Notes: a model not told the origin generated them from the sequence alone. 16,262 bases of DNA from Clostridia bacterium (GCA_017471125.1 JAFUWR010000012.1:1-16262), one strand, 5' to 3'. Positions 1 through 7,396 are shown, counted from the first letter of the stretch. Numbers and translations: made by a program.

Positions 1-651
1 ATCCACGACGACCTCCCCGGCATGGACAACGACACCCTGCGCCGGGGACGGCCCACGAACCACGTGGTCTTCGGCGAGGGCCAGGCGATACTGGCCGGCG
101 ACGGCCTGCTGAACTGCGCGTTCGAGACGATGCTGGACGCCGCCGTCAGGACGCCCGACCGGGCCCTGCGGGGCCTGATGGCGATCCGCGAGATCGCCAC
201 CGGCGCGGGCGTCACGGGCATGATCGCGGGACAGGTGATGGACCTGTACTGCGAGGACAACCGCGTCGGCGACACCCGCGCCCTCGAGTACATCCAGCGC
301 GACAAGACCGCCTGCATGTTCATCTACCCCCTCCGGGCGGCGGCGCGGTTGTGCGACGCGGACGACGCGGCGCTGGACGCGCTGACCCGCTACGGCGCGG
401 CCTTCGGCAAGCTGTTCCAGGCCACCGACGACCTGCTGGACGTGACCGGCGACGCCGCGGACGTGGGCAAGACCCTGGGCAAGGACGCCGAGAGCGGCAA
501 GCTCACCTGCATCTCGGCTTACGGGGTCGAGGGCACCCGGGCGCTGGTGGACAGGCTCCACGAGGAGGCCGTGGACGCCCTGCGTCCCTTCGGCGAAAAG
601 GCACAGTTCTTTATTGACCTCGTGGACAGCATGGTGGGCAGGAAGAAGTAA
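1..651 (+). CDS. ispA: Polyprenyl (farnesyl/geranylgeranyl) diphosphate synthase, 5'-truncated
   Basis: This gene runs in from the left edge, and its last 216 residues are visible. The product condenses isopentenyl diphosphate with allylic diphosphates in the cytoplasm to make C15/C20 isoprenyl diphosphates. The window opens inside the first aspartate-rich motif (IHDDLPGMDND, with D3, D4 and D9), followed by LRRGRPTNH. The second aspartate-rich motif, DDLLD, is at visible residues 143-147. Both motifs bind the Mg-diphosphate of the allylic substrate. About 80 N-terminal residues lie off-window, including the residues before the first motif that set chain length, so C15 versus C20 product cannot be decided. 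It sits 24 bp upstream of dxs, as in the Bacillota ispA-dxs cluster, which supports the short-chain IspA assignment. Confidence 0.93.
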   Translation: MHDDLPGMDNDTLRRGRPTNHVVFGEGQAILAGDGLLNCAFETMLDAAVRTPDRALRGLMAIREIATGAGVTGMIAGQVMDLYCEDNRVGDTRALEYIQRDKTACMFIYPLRAAARLCDADDAALDALTRYGAAFGKLFQATDDLLDVTGDAADVGKTLGKDAESGKLTCISAYGVEGTRALVDRLHEEAVDALRPFGEKAQFFIDLVDSMVGRKK

Positions 652-675
652 GCGAAAAGCAACGGGACGAACCAT

Positions 676-2544
676 ATGTACTTGGAAAAGATAAACGACC
701 CTTCTGACCTGAAAAAACTGAACATCAGGCAGCTAAGGCAGCTCGCGGAGGAGCTCCGGGCGGAGATCATCAAGGTGGTCTCGGACCGGGGCGGGCATCT
801 TGCGTCCAATCTGGGCACGGTGGAGCTGACCATCGCCATGCACTACGTGTTCGACGCGCCCCGGGACAAGCTGGTGTTCGACGTGGGGCACCAATGCTAC
901 GCCCACAAGCTGCTCACCGGCCGCTACCGGTCCTTCCAAAACCTTCGCGGCAAGGACGGGGCCAGCGGCTTTCCCCAGATGGAGGAGAGCGAGTACGACG
1001 CCTTCACCGCCGGGCACGCTTCCACGGCCATCTCGGCGGCGCTGGGCATGGCCCGCACCCGGGACATCATGCGGGGCGACTTCAACGTGGTGGCCCTGGT
1101 GGGCGACGGCGCGCTGACCGGCGGCATGTGCTACGAGGCGCTGAACGACGCGGGGCAGAACGGCACGCGGATGATCGTCATATTGAACGACAACGCCATG
1201 TCCATCTCCACCAACGTGGGCGCCATGAGCCACTACCTGACGCAATTGCGGCAGAGCAAGACCTATCGCGGCATCAAGCGCGGCATACGGCGGGGTTTGG
1301 GGAAGATACCGCACGTCGGCATGCCGGTGTTCCGCTTCCTCGAAAAGTTCAGGGACTTTTTGAAGTCGCTGTTCGTGGACGGCAAGTTTTTCGACGCGCT
1401 GGGCTTTTCCTACATCGGGCCTATCGACGGGCACGATTTGAAGCACCTGATCCGCATCCTCAAGCGCTCCCGGGATTCCCAGGAGCCGGTGCTCATCCAC
1501 GCGGTGACCCAGAAGGGCCGCGGCTACCAGCCCGCGGAGACCCATCCCGACCAGTTCCACGGCGTGGCCCCGTTTCTGGTGGAGTCCGGCGAGGCGCGGC
1601 GGGAGGGCGGCATCGCCATGGGCCGCATCGCCGCGAAGCATTTGGCGGAGCTTGCGGAGAACGACATCCGCATCTGCGCCATCACCGCGGCCATGCCCTC
1701 GGGCACGGGCCTCGATCAGTTCGCCGCGGCCCATCCCGACCGCTTCTTCGACGTGGGCATCGCCGAGGAGCACGCCGTCACGATGGCGGCGGGCATGGCG
1801 TCCCAGGGGATGAAGCCCTACGTGGGCATCTATTCCACGTTCTTGCAGCGGGCCTACGACCAGATCGCCATGGACGTGTGCCGCAACAGCCTGCCGGTGA
1901 CCTTCCTGATCGACCGGGCGGGGCTGGTGGGCGGCGACGGCGCGACCCACCAGGGCGTGTTCGACCTGAGCTATCTGCGAAGCATCCCGAACCTCATCGT
2001 GGCCGCGCCGCGGGACGTGCGGGACCTCAAGAAGCTGGTGTCGCTGAGCGCGAGCCTCGACCAGCCGATGGCCATACGCTATCCCAAGAGCGGCGAGGAT
2101 CTGGGCCCCGGCATACAGGCCCAGCAGGACTTCAAGATCGGCGAGTGGGAGCTTTTGAGCACCGGCGACCACGTGATGATCTTCGCCGTGGGCCGGATGG
2201 TGCAGCTTGCGATGCAGGCGGCCATCGAGCTGATGGGCAAGGGCGTCAATGCCGGTGTGGTGGACGCGCGGTTCGTGAAGCCGATGGACGAGAAGCTGCT
2301 CGTCAGGCACGCGAAGCACGCCTGCCTGGTGGTCACCGTGGAGGAGAACGTGCTGGCCGGCGGCTTCGGCGAGGGCGTGCTGGACGCGCTGTCCAGGGCG
2401 GGCATCGACCGGCCCGTGCTGTGCCTGGGCGTGCCGGACAGGTTCATTCCCCACGCCTCCACGACCCAGCAGCTGGACGCCTGCGGGCTGTCGGCGCTTA
2501 AGATCGCGGAGCGGATATTGAAACGGTATGGTGAGCTCAAATGA
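676..2544 (+). CDS. dxs: 1-deoxy-D-xylulose-5-phosphate synthase
   Basis: A full-length 622-residue enzyme that condenses pyruvate and glyceraldehyde 3-phosphate, with thiamine diphosphate, to DXP. This is the first step of the MEP isoprenoid pathway and it also feeds thiamine and pyridoxal synthesis. Visible family features are the N-terminal DVGHQCYAHKLLTGR histidine region, the thiamine-binding VGDGALTGG followed by ND (about residues 141-175), the catalytic glutamate in GIAEEHAVT (about E364), DRAGLVGGDGATHQG in the middle domain, and a C-terminal transketolase domain (FAVGRMV, EENVLAGGFGEGV). The ATG at 676 has only a weak Shine-Dalgarno (GGGAC), but the length and N-terminus fit the family. 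It lies downstream of the prenyl synthase and its TGA overlaps the tlyA ATG by 4 bp, which implies translational coupling. Confidence 0.98.
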   Translation: MYLEKINDPSDLKKLNIRQLRQLAEELRAEIIKVVSDRGGHLASNLGTVELTIAMHYVFDAPRDKLVFDVGHQCYAHKLLTGRYRSFQNLRGKDGASGFPQMEESEYDAFTAGHASTAISAALGMARTRDIMRGDFNVVALVGDGALTGGMCYEALNDAGQNGTRMIVILNDNAMSISTNVGAMSHYLTQLRQSKTYRGIKRGIRRGLGKIPHVGMPVFRFLEKFRDFLKSLFVDGKFFDALGFSYIGPIDGHDLKHLIRILKRSRDSQEPVLIHAVTQKGRGYQPAETHPDQFHGVAPFLVESGEARREGGIAMGRIAAKHLAELAENDIRICAITAAMPSGTGLDQFAAAHPDRFFDVGIAEEHAVTMAAGMASQGMKPYVGIYSTFLQRAYDQIAMDVCRNSLPVTFLIDRAGLVGGDGATHQGVFDLSYLRSIPNLIVAAPRDVRDLKKLVSLSASLDQPMAIRYPKSGEDLGPGIQAQQDFKIGEWELLSTGDHVMIFAVGRMVQLAMQAAIELMGKGVNAGVVDARFVKPMDEKLLVRHAKHACLVVTVEENVLAGGFGEGVLDALSRAGIDRPVLCLGVPDRFIPHASTTQQLDACGLSALKIAERILKRYGELK

Positions 2545-3371
2545 AGAAGCGCCGCGCCGACGAGGCGCTCTTTGAGGACATGAACCTGGAATCCCTGGCG
2601 CTGGCCCGGGCCCTCATCATGGAGGGTCGGGTGATGGCCGGGGATCGGAAGATCCTGAGCGCCAGCGAGAAGCTCCGGGAGGGCGACGTGCTTCGGGTGC
2701 GGGGCGAATTGGACGCCTACGTGAGCCGTGGGGCGCACAAATTGAAGAAGGCCCTCGAAGTGTTCCCCATAGACCTCCATGATCGCGTGTGCGTGGACGT
2801 GGGCGCGTCCACCGGCGGGTTCACGGACGTGATGCTCCGCGCCGGGGCGAAGCGGGTCTACGCGGTGGACGTGGGCTACAACCTGCTGGACTACCGCCTG
2901 CGCAGCGACCCGCGCGTCACCTGCATGGAGCGCACCAACGCCCGCTTTCTAAAGCCCGGGGATTTCGACCCGCGGCCCACCTTCGGCGCGACGGACGTGT
3001 CGTTCATCTCGCTAAAGGCCGTGCTGCCCGCGGCGCTGGGCGTTCTGGAGGGGGAGAACGCGGCCTTCGTGGCGCTGGTGAAGCCCCAGTTCGAGGCCGA
3101 AAAGGCCGACGTGGGGGAGAAGGGCGTGGTCCGGGAGCGCCGCGTCCACGAGCAGGTCCTTCGAGACATCGCGACCTTCATACCCTCCACCGGCTGGACG
3201 CTTTCGGGCATGGATTTTTCGCCCATCCGCGGCCCGGAGGGCAACATCGAGTTCCTGTTTTACCTGACGAAACGGCCCGATCCCGCGCCGATCATTACGG
3301 AAAATGTGATCGATGTTACAATAAGCCGCGCTTATGACAAATTCATTAAATCATTCAAAGGGGGCTTGTAA
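2541..3371 (+). CDS. tlyA: TlyA-family rRNA (cytidine-2'-O)-methyltransferase
   Basis: A 276-residue protein with an N-terminal S4 RNA-binding domain (about residues 1-60) and a C-terminal FtsJ-like Rossmann methyltransferase. The SAM-binding motif DVGASTGGFT is at residues 86-95, followed by AVDVGYNLLDYRLR. TDVSFISL at 151-158 and LVKPQFE at 179-185 are typical of TlyA/YqxC. Characterised TlyA proteins 2'-O-methylate cytidines in 16S and 23S rRNA and make ribosomes sensitive to capreomycin; the older hemolysin label is probably misleading. Its ATG overlaps the dxs stop codon (ATGA). The stop codon lies in the loop of a predicted terminator hairpin, so it appears to close the ispA-dxs-tlyA operon. 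The function is assigned from the family, not from this sequence alone. Confidence 0.93.
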   Translation: MKKRRADEALFEDMNLESLALARALIMEGRVMAGDRKILSASEKLREGDVLRVRGELDAYVSRGAHKLKKALEVFPIDLHDRVCVDVGASTGGFTDVMLRAGAKRVYAVDVGYNLLDYRLRSDPRVTCMERTNARFLKPGDFDPRPTFGATDVSFISLKAVLPAALGVLEGENAAFVALVKPQFEAEKADVGEKGVVRERRVHEQVLRDIATFIPSTGWTLSGMDFSPIRGPEGNIEFLFYLTKRPDPAPIITENVIDVTISRAYDKFIKSFKGGL

Positions 3372-3386
3372 GCAGGCCCTCCTTTT
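3357..3386 (+). terminator. Probable intrinsic terminator overlapping the tlyA stop codon
   Basis: AAAGGGGGC (3357-3365) pairs with GCCC-T-CCTTT (3376-3385) with one bulged T, giving a 9-bp stem and a 10-nt loop that contains the tlyA stop codon TAA (3369-3371). A short run of four T residues ends at 3386. The stem contains a bulge and the T-run is short, so termination may be partial. Confidence 0.55.
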
Positions 3387-3387
3387 G

Positions 3388-3404
3388 TATATTATAGTAA
3401 TATA
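3388..3404. repeat. Small AT-rich palindrome upstream of nadK
   Basis: TATATTA-TAG-TAATATA is a perfect 7-bp inverted repeat with a 3-bp centre. It sits immediately after the tlyA terminator in otherwise GC-rich DNA. TATATT (3388-3393) could double as a -10 element, but no convincing -35 precedes it. Its role is unknown. Confidence 0.4.
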
Positions 3405-3426
3405 GAATCGAAATGATGCTCGCGAA

Positions 3427-3477
3427 TTGCGTTAACAAAGTCAAAATATACGTTTTGGCTTTGTTAATTTGACGCAA
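3427..3477. promoter_or_regulatory. Long palindrome/hairpin in the nadK leader
   Basis: The arm at 3432-3446 and the arm at 3453-3467 are reverse complements over 15 bp with one mismatch (a G-U pair in RNA). They enclose the 6-nt loop TATACG and each begins or ends with TTAACAAAG/CTTTGTTAA. Outside this, TTGCG (3427-3431) can pair with CGCAA (3473-3477) across a 5-nt bulge. It ends 33 bp before the nadK ATG. It is AT-rich and followed by no T-run on either strand, so it does not look like an ordinary terminator. An operator or a leader RNA structure is more likely, but no known regulator motif was recognised. Confidence 0.55.
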
Positions 3478-3510
3478 AAAGCGTCCGTATCAGGAGAGAG
3501 GGGTTCAAAA

Positions 3511-4362
3511 ATGGCCGTTGAGCGCGTGGGGATCCATTGGAATTCGACCAAGCGGACCGGCCTCGAGGTGGCCCTTCGACTGATGCGCATGCTCGAGGCC
3601 CGGGGCGTTGAGATCGTCGTCAACGGCGAGCTCCAACAGCAGCTGGGCCGGCCGGACATCCCCGTGGACGCCTTCGAGCGCTGCGGGCTGCTGATCGTCT
3701 TGGGCGGCGACGGCACGATCCTATCCGCGCTGGACTGCGCGATCCCCTATGACATCCCTATACTGGGCGTGAACCTGGGCAGGCTGGGCTTTCTGACGGA
3801 GCTCGAGACGGGCGACCTGACCGACGAGAACGTCGACCGCGTGCTGTCCGGGGACTACGCCATCGACGCGCGGATGACCATGCGCGTGGACGGACAGAGC
3901 GACGCGACCATGTTCGCCCTGAACGACATCGTCATCACCCGCGCCACCCCCGCCGTGCGCGTGCTGTCGCTGGAATACGAGGCGGACGGCGCGCTGGTGG
4001 ACTGTATTTCCGGCGATGGGCTGATCGTCGCCACGGCGACGGGCTCCACCGCCTATTCCCTTTCTTCGGGCGGGCCCGTGGTGCTGCCGGGGCTGGATTG
4101 CTTCGTGCTGACGCCGGTGTGCCCCCATACCCTGAACGCCCGGCCCGTCGTGGTGTCGTCCGACCATCGCATCACCGTGCGCATGCTGGACGACCGCGGC
4201 GGCGCGCAGGCGGTGCTGGATGGTCGCAGGATCATCCCCCTGAACCACGAGACCCGGGAGATCACCATCTGCCGCTCCGAGCGCGTGGCGCGGTTCGTGC
4301 GCCTGCGGGAGCGCAATTACTTCGGCTTGCTGCGCAGCAAGCTGTCCGAGTGGACCCATTGA
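3511..4362 (+). CDS. nadK: NAD kinase
   Basis: A 283-residue ATP-NAD kinase that phosphorylates NAD to NADP, the only route to NADP(H). The GGDGT motif is at residues 65-69 (LIVLGGDGTIL) and the ALND motif at 136-139. The glycine-rich NAD/dimer region GDGLIVATATGSTAYSLSSG is at 168-187, followed by LTPVCPHTLNARPVV. The C-terminus is slightly divergent but full-length. I start at ATG 3511 because AGGAGAGAGGGG (3492-3503) is well placed before it; an in-frame TTG at 3469 would put the start inside the palindrome. It lies between tlyA and argR, as in many Clostridia. A 139-bp gap and a terminator separate it from tlyA, so it probably begins a new transcription unit. Confidence 0.96.
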   Translation: MAVERVGIHWNSTKRTGLEVALRLMRMLEARGVEIVVNGELQQQLGRPDIPVDAFERCGLLIVLGGDGTILSALDCAIPYDIPILGVNLGRLGFLTELETGDLTDENVDRVLSGDYAIDARMTMRVDGQSDATMFALNDIVITRATPAVRVLSLEYEADGALVDCISGDGLIVATATGSTAYSLSSGGPVVLPGLDCFVLTPVCPHTLNARPVVVSSDHRITVRMLDDRGGAQAVLDGRRIIPLNHETREITICRSERVARFVRLRERNYFGLLRSKLSEWTH

Positions 4363-4388
4363 CAACTGTTCTCATCTGCAACGATAAT
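4359..4388 (+). promoter_or_regulatory. Promoter-like element before argR
   Basis: TTGACA (4359-4364) overlaps the nadK stop codon and is followed 18 bp later by GATAAT (4383-4388). The hexamers match the sigma-A consensus 6/6 and 5/6. A start about 7 bp downstream would fall at the G-run that seems to be the argR ribosome binding site, leaving an unusually short leader, so it may be fortuitous. Confidence 0.35.
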
Positions 4389-4407
4389 CGCGGGGGGCTT
4401 TTACGTG

Positions 4408-4860
4408 ATGAAGAGCGCGCGCCATAATCTGATATTGGAAATCATCGACACCATGGATATAGAGACCCAGGAGGAGCTGGCGGAGGAATTGAAGCGGCGG
4501 GGCGTGAAGGTGACCCAGGCCACCGTGTCCCGGGACATCAAGGAGCTGAGGCTCCTGAAGGTGCTGTCCGAAAACGGCGGCTATAAGTACGCCACCGTGG
4601 AGCGGGCCGAGAAGGGCATGAACGACCGCTTTGCCCGCATCCTGGCGGAATCCATCGTCAACATCGACTCCGTGAACAACCTGATCGTCATCACCACCCT
4701 GACGGCCAGCGCCAACGCCGCGGGCGAGGCCATCGACTCCATGAAGTGGAACGAGGTGCTGGGCACCATCGCCGGGGACAACACGCTCCTGATCATCGCC
4801 CGGTCCAACGAGGCGGTGGAGACCGTGCTGGCCCGCATCAACGCGCTGCTGAACGGGTGA
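4408..4860 (+). CDS. argR: ArgR/AhrC-family transcriptional regulator
   Basis: A protein of 150 residues, the usual ArgR length. The N-terminal winged helix is clear (about residues 20-52, with TQATVSRDIKELRLLKV as the recognition region). The C-terminal hexamerisation/arginine-binding domain contains LGTIAGDNTLLII (118-130). ArgR proteins use arginine to repress biosynthesis and activate catabolism. The pocket is atypical: the usual GDD is GDN (N125), and the PGNA-like segment before it reads TASANA. Translation starts at ATG 4408 or at the adjacent GTG 4405; CGGGGGG at 4391-4397 is the likely ribosome binding site. It lies between nadK and recN, the standard position of ahrC in Bacillota, and ends 4 bp before recN. 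No obvious ARG box was found nearby. Confidence 0.93.
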   Translation: MKSARHNLILEIIDTMDIETQEELAEELKRRGVKVTQATVSRDIKELRLLKVLSENGGYKYATVERAEKGMNDRFARILAESIVNIDSVNNLIVITTLTASANAAGEAIDSMKWNEVLGTIAGDNTLLIIARSNEAVETVLARINALLNG

Positions 4861-4864
4861 CGAC

Positions 4865-6562
4865 ATGCTGCTTGAACTGACCATCGAAAACATCGCGCTG
4901 ATCGACGCGCTGCGCATAGAATTCGCGCCCGGCTTCAACGTGCTGACCGGCGAGACCGGCGCGGGCAAATCCATCGTGGTGGACAGCGTGAACCTTGCCC
5001 TGGGCGGCCGCGCCGACCGGGACATCATCCGCACGGGCTCCGAGAGGGGCAGCGTGCAGGCGCTGTTCGACATCTCGGGGAACTCGCGGGCGCAGGCCTA
5101 TGCCCGGGAGATCGGCGTCGACGCCGAGGACGGGCTGATCGCCGTGCGGCGGGAGCTGAGCCGCAGCGGGCGCAATCTGTGCCGGGTGTCCGGGGTGATC
5201 GTGCCGCTGAACGTGCTCAAAACGCTGACGTCTATGCTGATGGACGTGCACGGCCAGCACGAGCACCAGGCGCTGATGGACCCGGCCCGTCACATGGGGT
5301 TCCTGGACGCCTTCGGGGGCGAGGCGCACGCCGCGCTGTTGGATCGCGTGGCGGAGCTGCACGCCGCCCGGGGGAGGATCGGCGCGGAATTGAAAAAGCT
5401 GATGAACGACGTTTCGGAAAAGGAACGTCTCTTTGACGTGCTGAGCTTCCAGGCCCAGGAGATCGCCGCGGCCAAATTGAAGCCCGGCGAGGAGGAGAAG
5501 CTGACCAAGCGGCTGTCGGTGCTCGAGAACGCCGAGAAGATACGCAACGGCGTCGAGACCGCCTACGGCCTCATCTACCAGGGCGCTGGGCGGGACGCGA
5601 GCGCCCAGGAGGCGCTGCTTCGGTCCGCCGAGGCCATGGAGCACATCGCGTCGCTGGACGAGCGCTACGGCCAGTTGGCGGGGCGGATACGGGAGCTGTA
5701 CTACGCCGCTCAGGACGTGGGCTATGAGCTGCAATCTTTGATGGACGACATGGACTTCGAGCCGGAGCTGCTGGACAAGATCGCGGCGCGGCTTGACCTG
5801 ATCGGGCGCCTGGAGCGCAAGTACGGCCCGTCGCTTCAGGAGGTCATCGCCTTCGGCGAGAGCGCGTCCAAGCGGCTGAACGAGCTAAAGACCAGCGACG
5901 AGACCATCGCCGCGCTGAAAAAGCGCTACAAGGAGGCCGACGGCAAGCTCCGGGAGGCCTGCGCCGAACTGACCGAAGCCCGCAAGGCGCTGGCGAAGCG
6001 GCTGTCCGAGGAGATCTGCCGTCAGCTTGCCGACCTGGGCATGGCGCGGACGCGGTTCGACGTGCGCGTGGAGCCGGAGCCGAAGCCGCTGTCCACCGGC
6101 ATGGACAGGGTGGAGTTCATGATCTCCCCGAACCCCGGCGAACCGCTGCGCCCGCTGGCGGCCATCGCCTCCGGCGGCGAGATCTCCCGGGTGATGCTGG
6201 CGCTGAAGGTCATCTCCATGGACGCGGAGGGCGTGGATTCGATGGTGTTCGACGAGATCGACACCGGCGTCTCCGGCCGCATGGCCCAGGTGGTGGGCGA
6301 GAAGATGTGCCTGATCGCCCGGGCGCGGCAGGTCCTGTGCATCACGCACCTGCCCCAGATCGCGGCGCTGGGCGACGCCCACTTCCGGGTGGAGAAGGTC
6401 TCCACCGACGACCGCACCCAGACCCTGGTGACTCGACTGGACCGGGAGGGGCGCGTCCACGAGCTTTCGCGACTGGTGGGCGGCGGCGCGGACAGCGAAA
6501 GCAGCCTGTCCCACGCGGGCCACATGCTGGACGACGCCGCGGCGACGAAGGCGGCGCTGTAA
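4865..6562 (+). CDS. recN: DNA repair protein RecN
   Basis: A 565-residue SMC-like ATPase acting early in recombinational repair of double-strand breaks. Walker A GETGAGKS is at residues 29-36. A long helical coiled-coil region runs from about 150 to 380. The ABC signature SGGEISRVMLAL begins at 436, Walker B FDEIDTG has D463/E464, and the switch histidine is H495 in ITHLPQIAALGD. The length matches the family. It starts 4 bp after argR and is probably co-transcribed with it. In spore-formers recN is usually followed by spoIVB and spo0A; here a convergent udk follows instead. The stop codon overlaps the T-tract of the terminator serving udk on the other strand. Confidence 0.97.
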   Translation: MLLELTIENIALIDALRIEFAPGFNVLTGETGAGKSIVVDSVNLALGGRADRDIIRTGSERGSVQALFDISGNSRAQAYAREIGVDAEDGLIAVRRELSRSGRNLCRVSGVIVPLNVLKTLTSMLMDVHGQHEHQALMDPARHMGFLDAFGGEAHAALLDRVAELHAARGRIGAELKKLMNDVSEKERLFDVLSFQAQEIAAAKLKPGEEEKLTKRLSVLENAEKIRNGVETAYGLIYQGAGRDASAQEALLRSAEAMEHIASLDERYGQLAGRIRELYYAAQDVGYELQSLMDDMDFEPELLDKIAARLDLIGRLERKYGPSLQEVIAFGESASKRLNELKTSDETIAALKKRYKEADGKLREACAELTEARKALAKRLSEEICRQLADLGMARTRFDVRVEPEPKPLSTGMDRVEFMISPNPGEPLRPLAAIASGGEISRVMLALKVISMDAEGVDSMVFDEIDTGVSGRMAQVVGEKMCLIARARQVLCITHLPQIAALGDAHFRVEKVSTDDRTQTLVTRLDREGRVHELSRLVGGGADSESSLSHAGHMLDDAAATKAAL

Positions 6563-6591
6563 AAAAATTGTCCCTGCCAGACGGCGGGGAC
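6561..6591 (-). terminator. Intrinsic terminator of udk, shared with the recN 3' end
   Basis: Arms 6570-6578 and 6583-6591 form a 9-bp GC-rich stem (one G-T wobble) with a 4-nt loop. Read on the minus strand it is followed by AA and seven T residues (6567-6561), a textbook terminator 8 bp beyond the udk stop. On the plus strand it has no T-run, but the hairpin may still help end recN transcripts. Confidence 0.85.
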
Positions 6592-6598
6592 GTTCTAA

Positions 6599-7213
6599 TC
6601 ATCGGGATTCGATCATCCCGGAATTGATGTAGTGGGCCAGTATGTCCACGATGCGGGCGTTCTTGCCGCCCCGGGCGACGATCAGGTCGGCGTGGTCCAC
6701 GTAGTTGCGGATGTACTTCTCATACATGGGCTTGACGGTCTCCAGGTACTGCCGGTAGACGCTCTCCACGGTGCGGCCCCGGTCGCGCAGGTCGCGCTTG
6801 ACGCGGCGGAGCAGGCACACGTCAGGGTCCACCTGGATGTAGATCTTGAAGTCCAGCAGGTCGCGGACCTCCGGGTCGTAGAACACGTGGATGCCCTCGA
6901 TGATGACCACGTCCGTGGGCTCGATGGTCCCGCCCGGGTCGGCGCGGCGGTGGTTGGAATAGTCGTATTCCTTGGCGGTGATGGACTGTCCGGCGCGAAG
7001 CCTCAGCAGGTCGTCCCGCAGGGCGTCGTGCTCGAAGGCCTGCGGCTCGTCGTAGTTGATGCGCTCGCGCTCCTCGAAGGTCATGTCCGGGTGATCCTTG
7101 TAATAGGAATCCTGCTTGATGTAGATACAGGGCTTCTCCAGCCGCGCGCAAAGCGCCTTGGCCATCGTGGACTTGCCGCTGCCGCTGGCCCCGCATATCC
7201 CGATTATCAACAT
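6599..7213 (-). CDS. udk: Uridine kinase
   Basis: A 204-residue P-loop enzyme of pyrimidine salvage that phosphorylates uridine and cytidine to UMP and CMP. Walker A GASGSGKST is at residues 8-16. The substrate-binding region has DSYYKDHPDMTFEERERIN and YDEPQAFEHD, then YDYSNHRR and the Walker B-like DVVIIEGIHVF. The lid RRVKRDLRDRGRT is followed by YEKYI, all typical of Udk. I start at ATG 7213 because AGGGGG (7226-7221) precedes it by 7 bp and the protein then begins MLIIGICGASG; the open frame extends to 7453, but that extension crosses the promoter. It is transcribed towards recN and divergently from the CbiC-like gene. Confidence 0.94.
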   Translation of the reverse strand: MLIIGICGASGSGKSTMAKALCARLEKPCIYIKQDSYYKDHPDMTFEERERINYDEPQAFEHDALRDDLLRLRAGQSITAKEYDYSNHRRADPGGTIEPTDVVIIEGIHVFYDPEVRDLLDFKIYIQVDPDVCLLRRVKRDLRDRGRTVESVYRQYLETVKPMYEKYIRNYVDHADLIVARGGKNARIVDILAHYINSGMIESR

Positions 7214-7247
7214 GTGGCCGCCCCCTCTTCTTTGGTGTCCCCATACG

Positions 7248-7276
7248 ATTTTAACATGAAACGCCGGAAGATTCAA
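7248..7276 (-). promoter_or_regulatory. Promoter of udk
   Basis: On the minus strand TTGAAT (7276-7271) is followed after exactly 17 bp by TAAAAT (7253-7248). Transcription would start near 7241, about 28 bases before the udk ATG. Both hexamers fit the sigma-A consensus well. Confidence 0.7.
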
Positions 7277-7286
7277 CACCGGTCTG

Positions 7287-7341
7287 CGAAATTTACGAAA
7301 ATCATCCCGAAAACGAAATCGTTTGAAATTGATCGAAATTG
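7287..7341. repeat. CGAAA repeat cluster between divergent promoters
   Basis: CGAAA occurs at 7287, 7296, 7308, 7314 and 7334, and again at 7413 and 7438 in the leader of the downstream gene. AAACGA-AA-TCGTTT (7311-7324) is a perfect inverted repeat. GAAATTG is repeated at 7325-7331 and 7335-7341, one helical turn apart. The cluster sits between the -35 elements of udk and the CbiC-like gene, where a regulator could act on both. No known operator was recognised. Confidence 0.4.
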
Positions 7342-7367
7342 TTAACGTAAAGTCTTTATCTAACTTC

Positions 7368-7396
7368 TTGACTGTTTCGTGCAATCGTTGTATATT
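7368..7396 (+). promoter_or_regulatory. Promoter of the CbiC/CobH-like gene
   Basis: TTGACT (7368-7373), a 17-bp spacer and TATATT (7391-7396) form a strong sigma-A type promoter. Transcription would start near 7403. That excludes the ATG at 7402 as a normal start and leaves a leader of about 50 bases before the TTG at 7456. Confidence 0.75.

Noticed and set aside
733..2454. Very long open frame antisense to dxs, and similar long antisense or shifted frames over the GGDEF/EAL, RecN and Big_2 genes
   Set aside because: They are by-products of GC-rich codon usage: low-complexity Arg/Gly/His/Ala-rich translations with no family resemblance, fully overlapped by recognisable genes.
3427..3477. 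Rex (TTGTTAA-N4-TTAACAA), CIRCE or ArgR operator at the nadK palindrome
   Set aside because: The TTAACAA and TTGTTAA halves are in the opposite order and too far apart for Rex; CIRCE has GAGTG/CACTC-type arms; no TGAAT/ATTCA ARG-box pattern is present.
3469..3510. TTG start at 3469 extending nadK by 14 residues
   Set aside because: It begins inside the palindrome, has no ribosome site, and adds residues outside the conserved NAD kinase N-terminus; ATG 3511 has a good Shine-Dalgarno.
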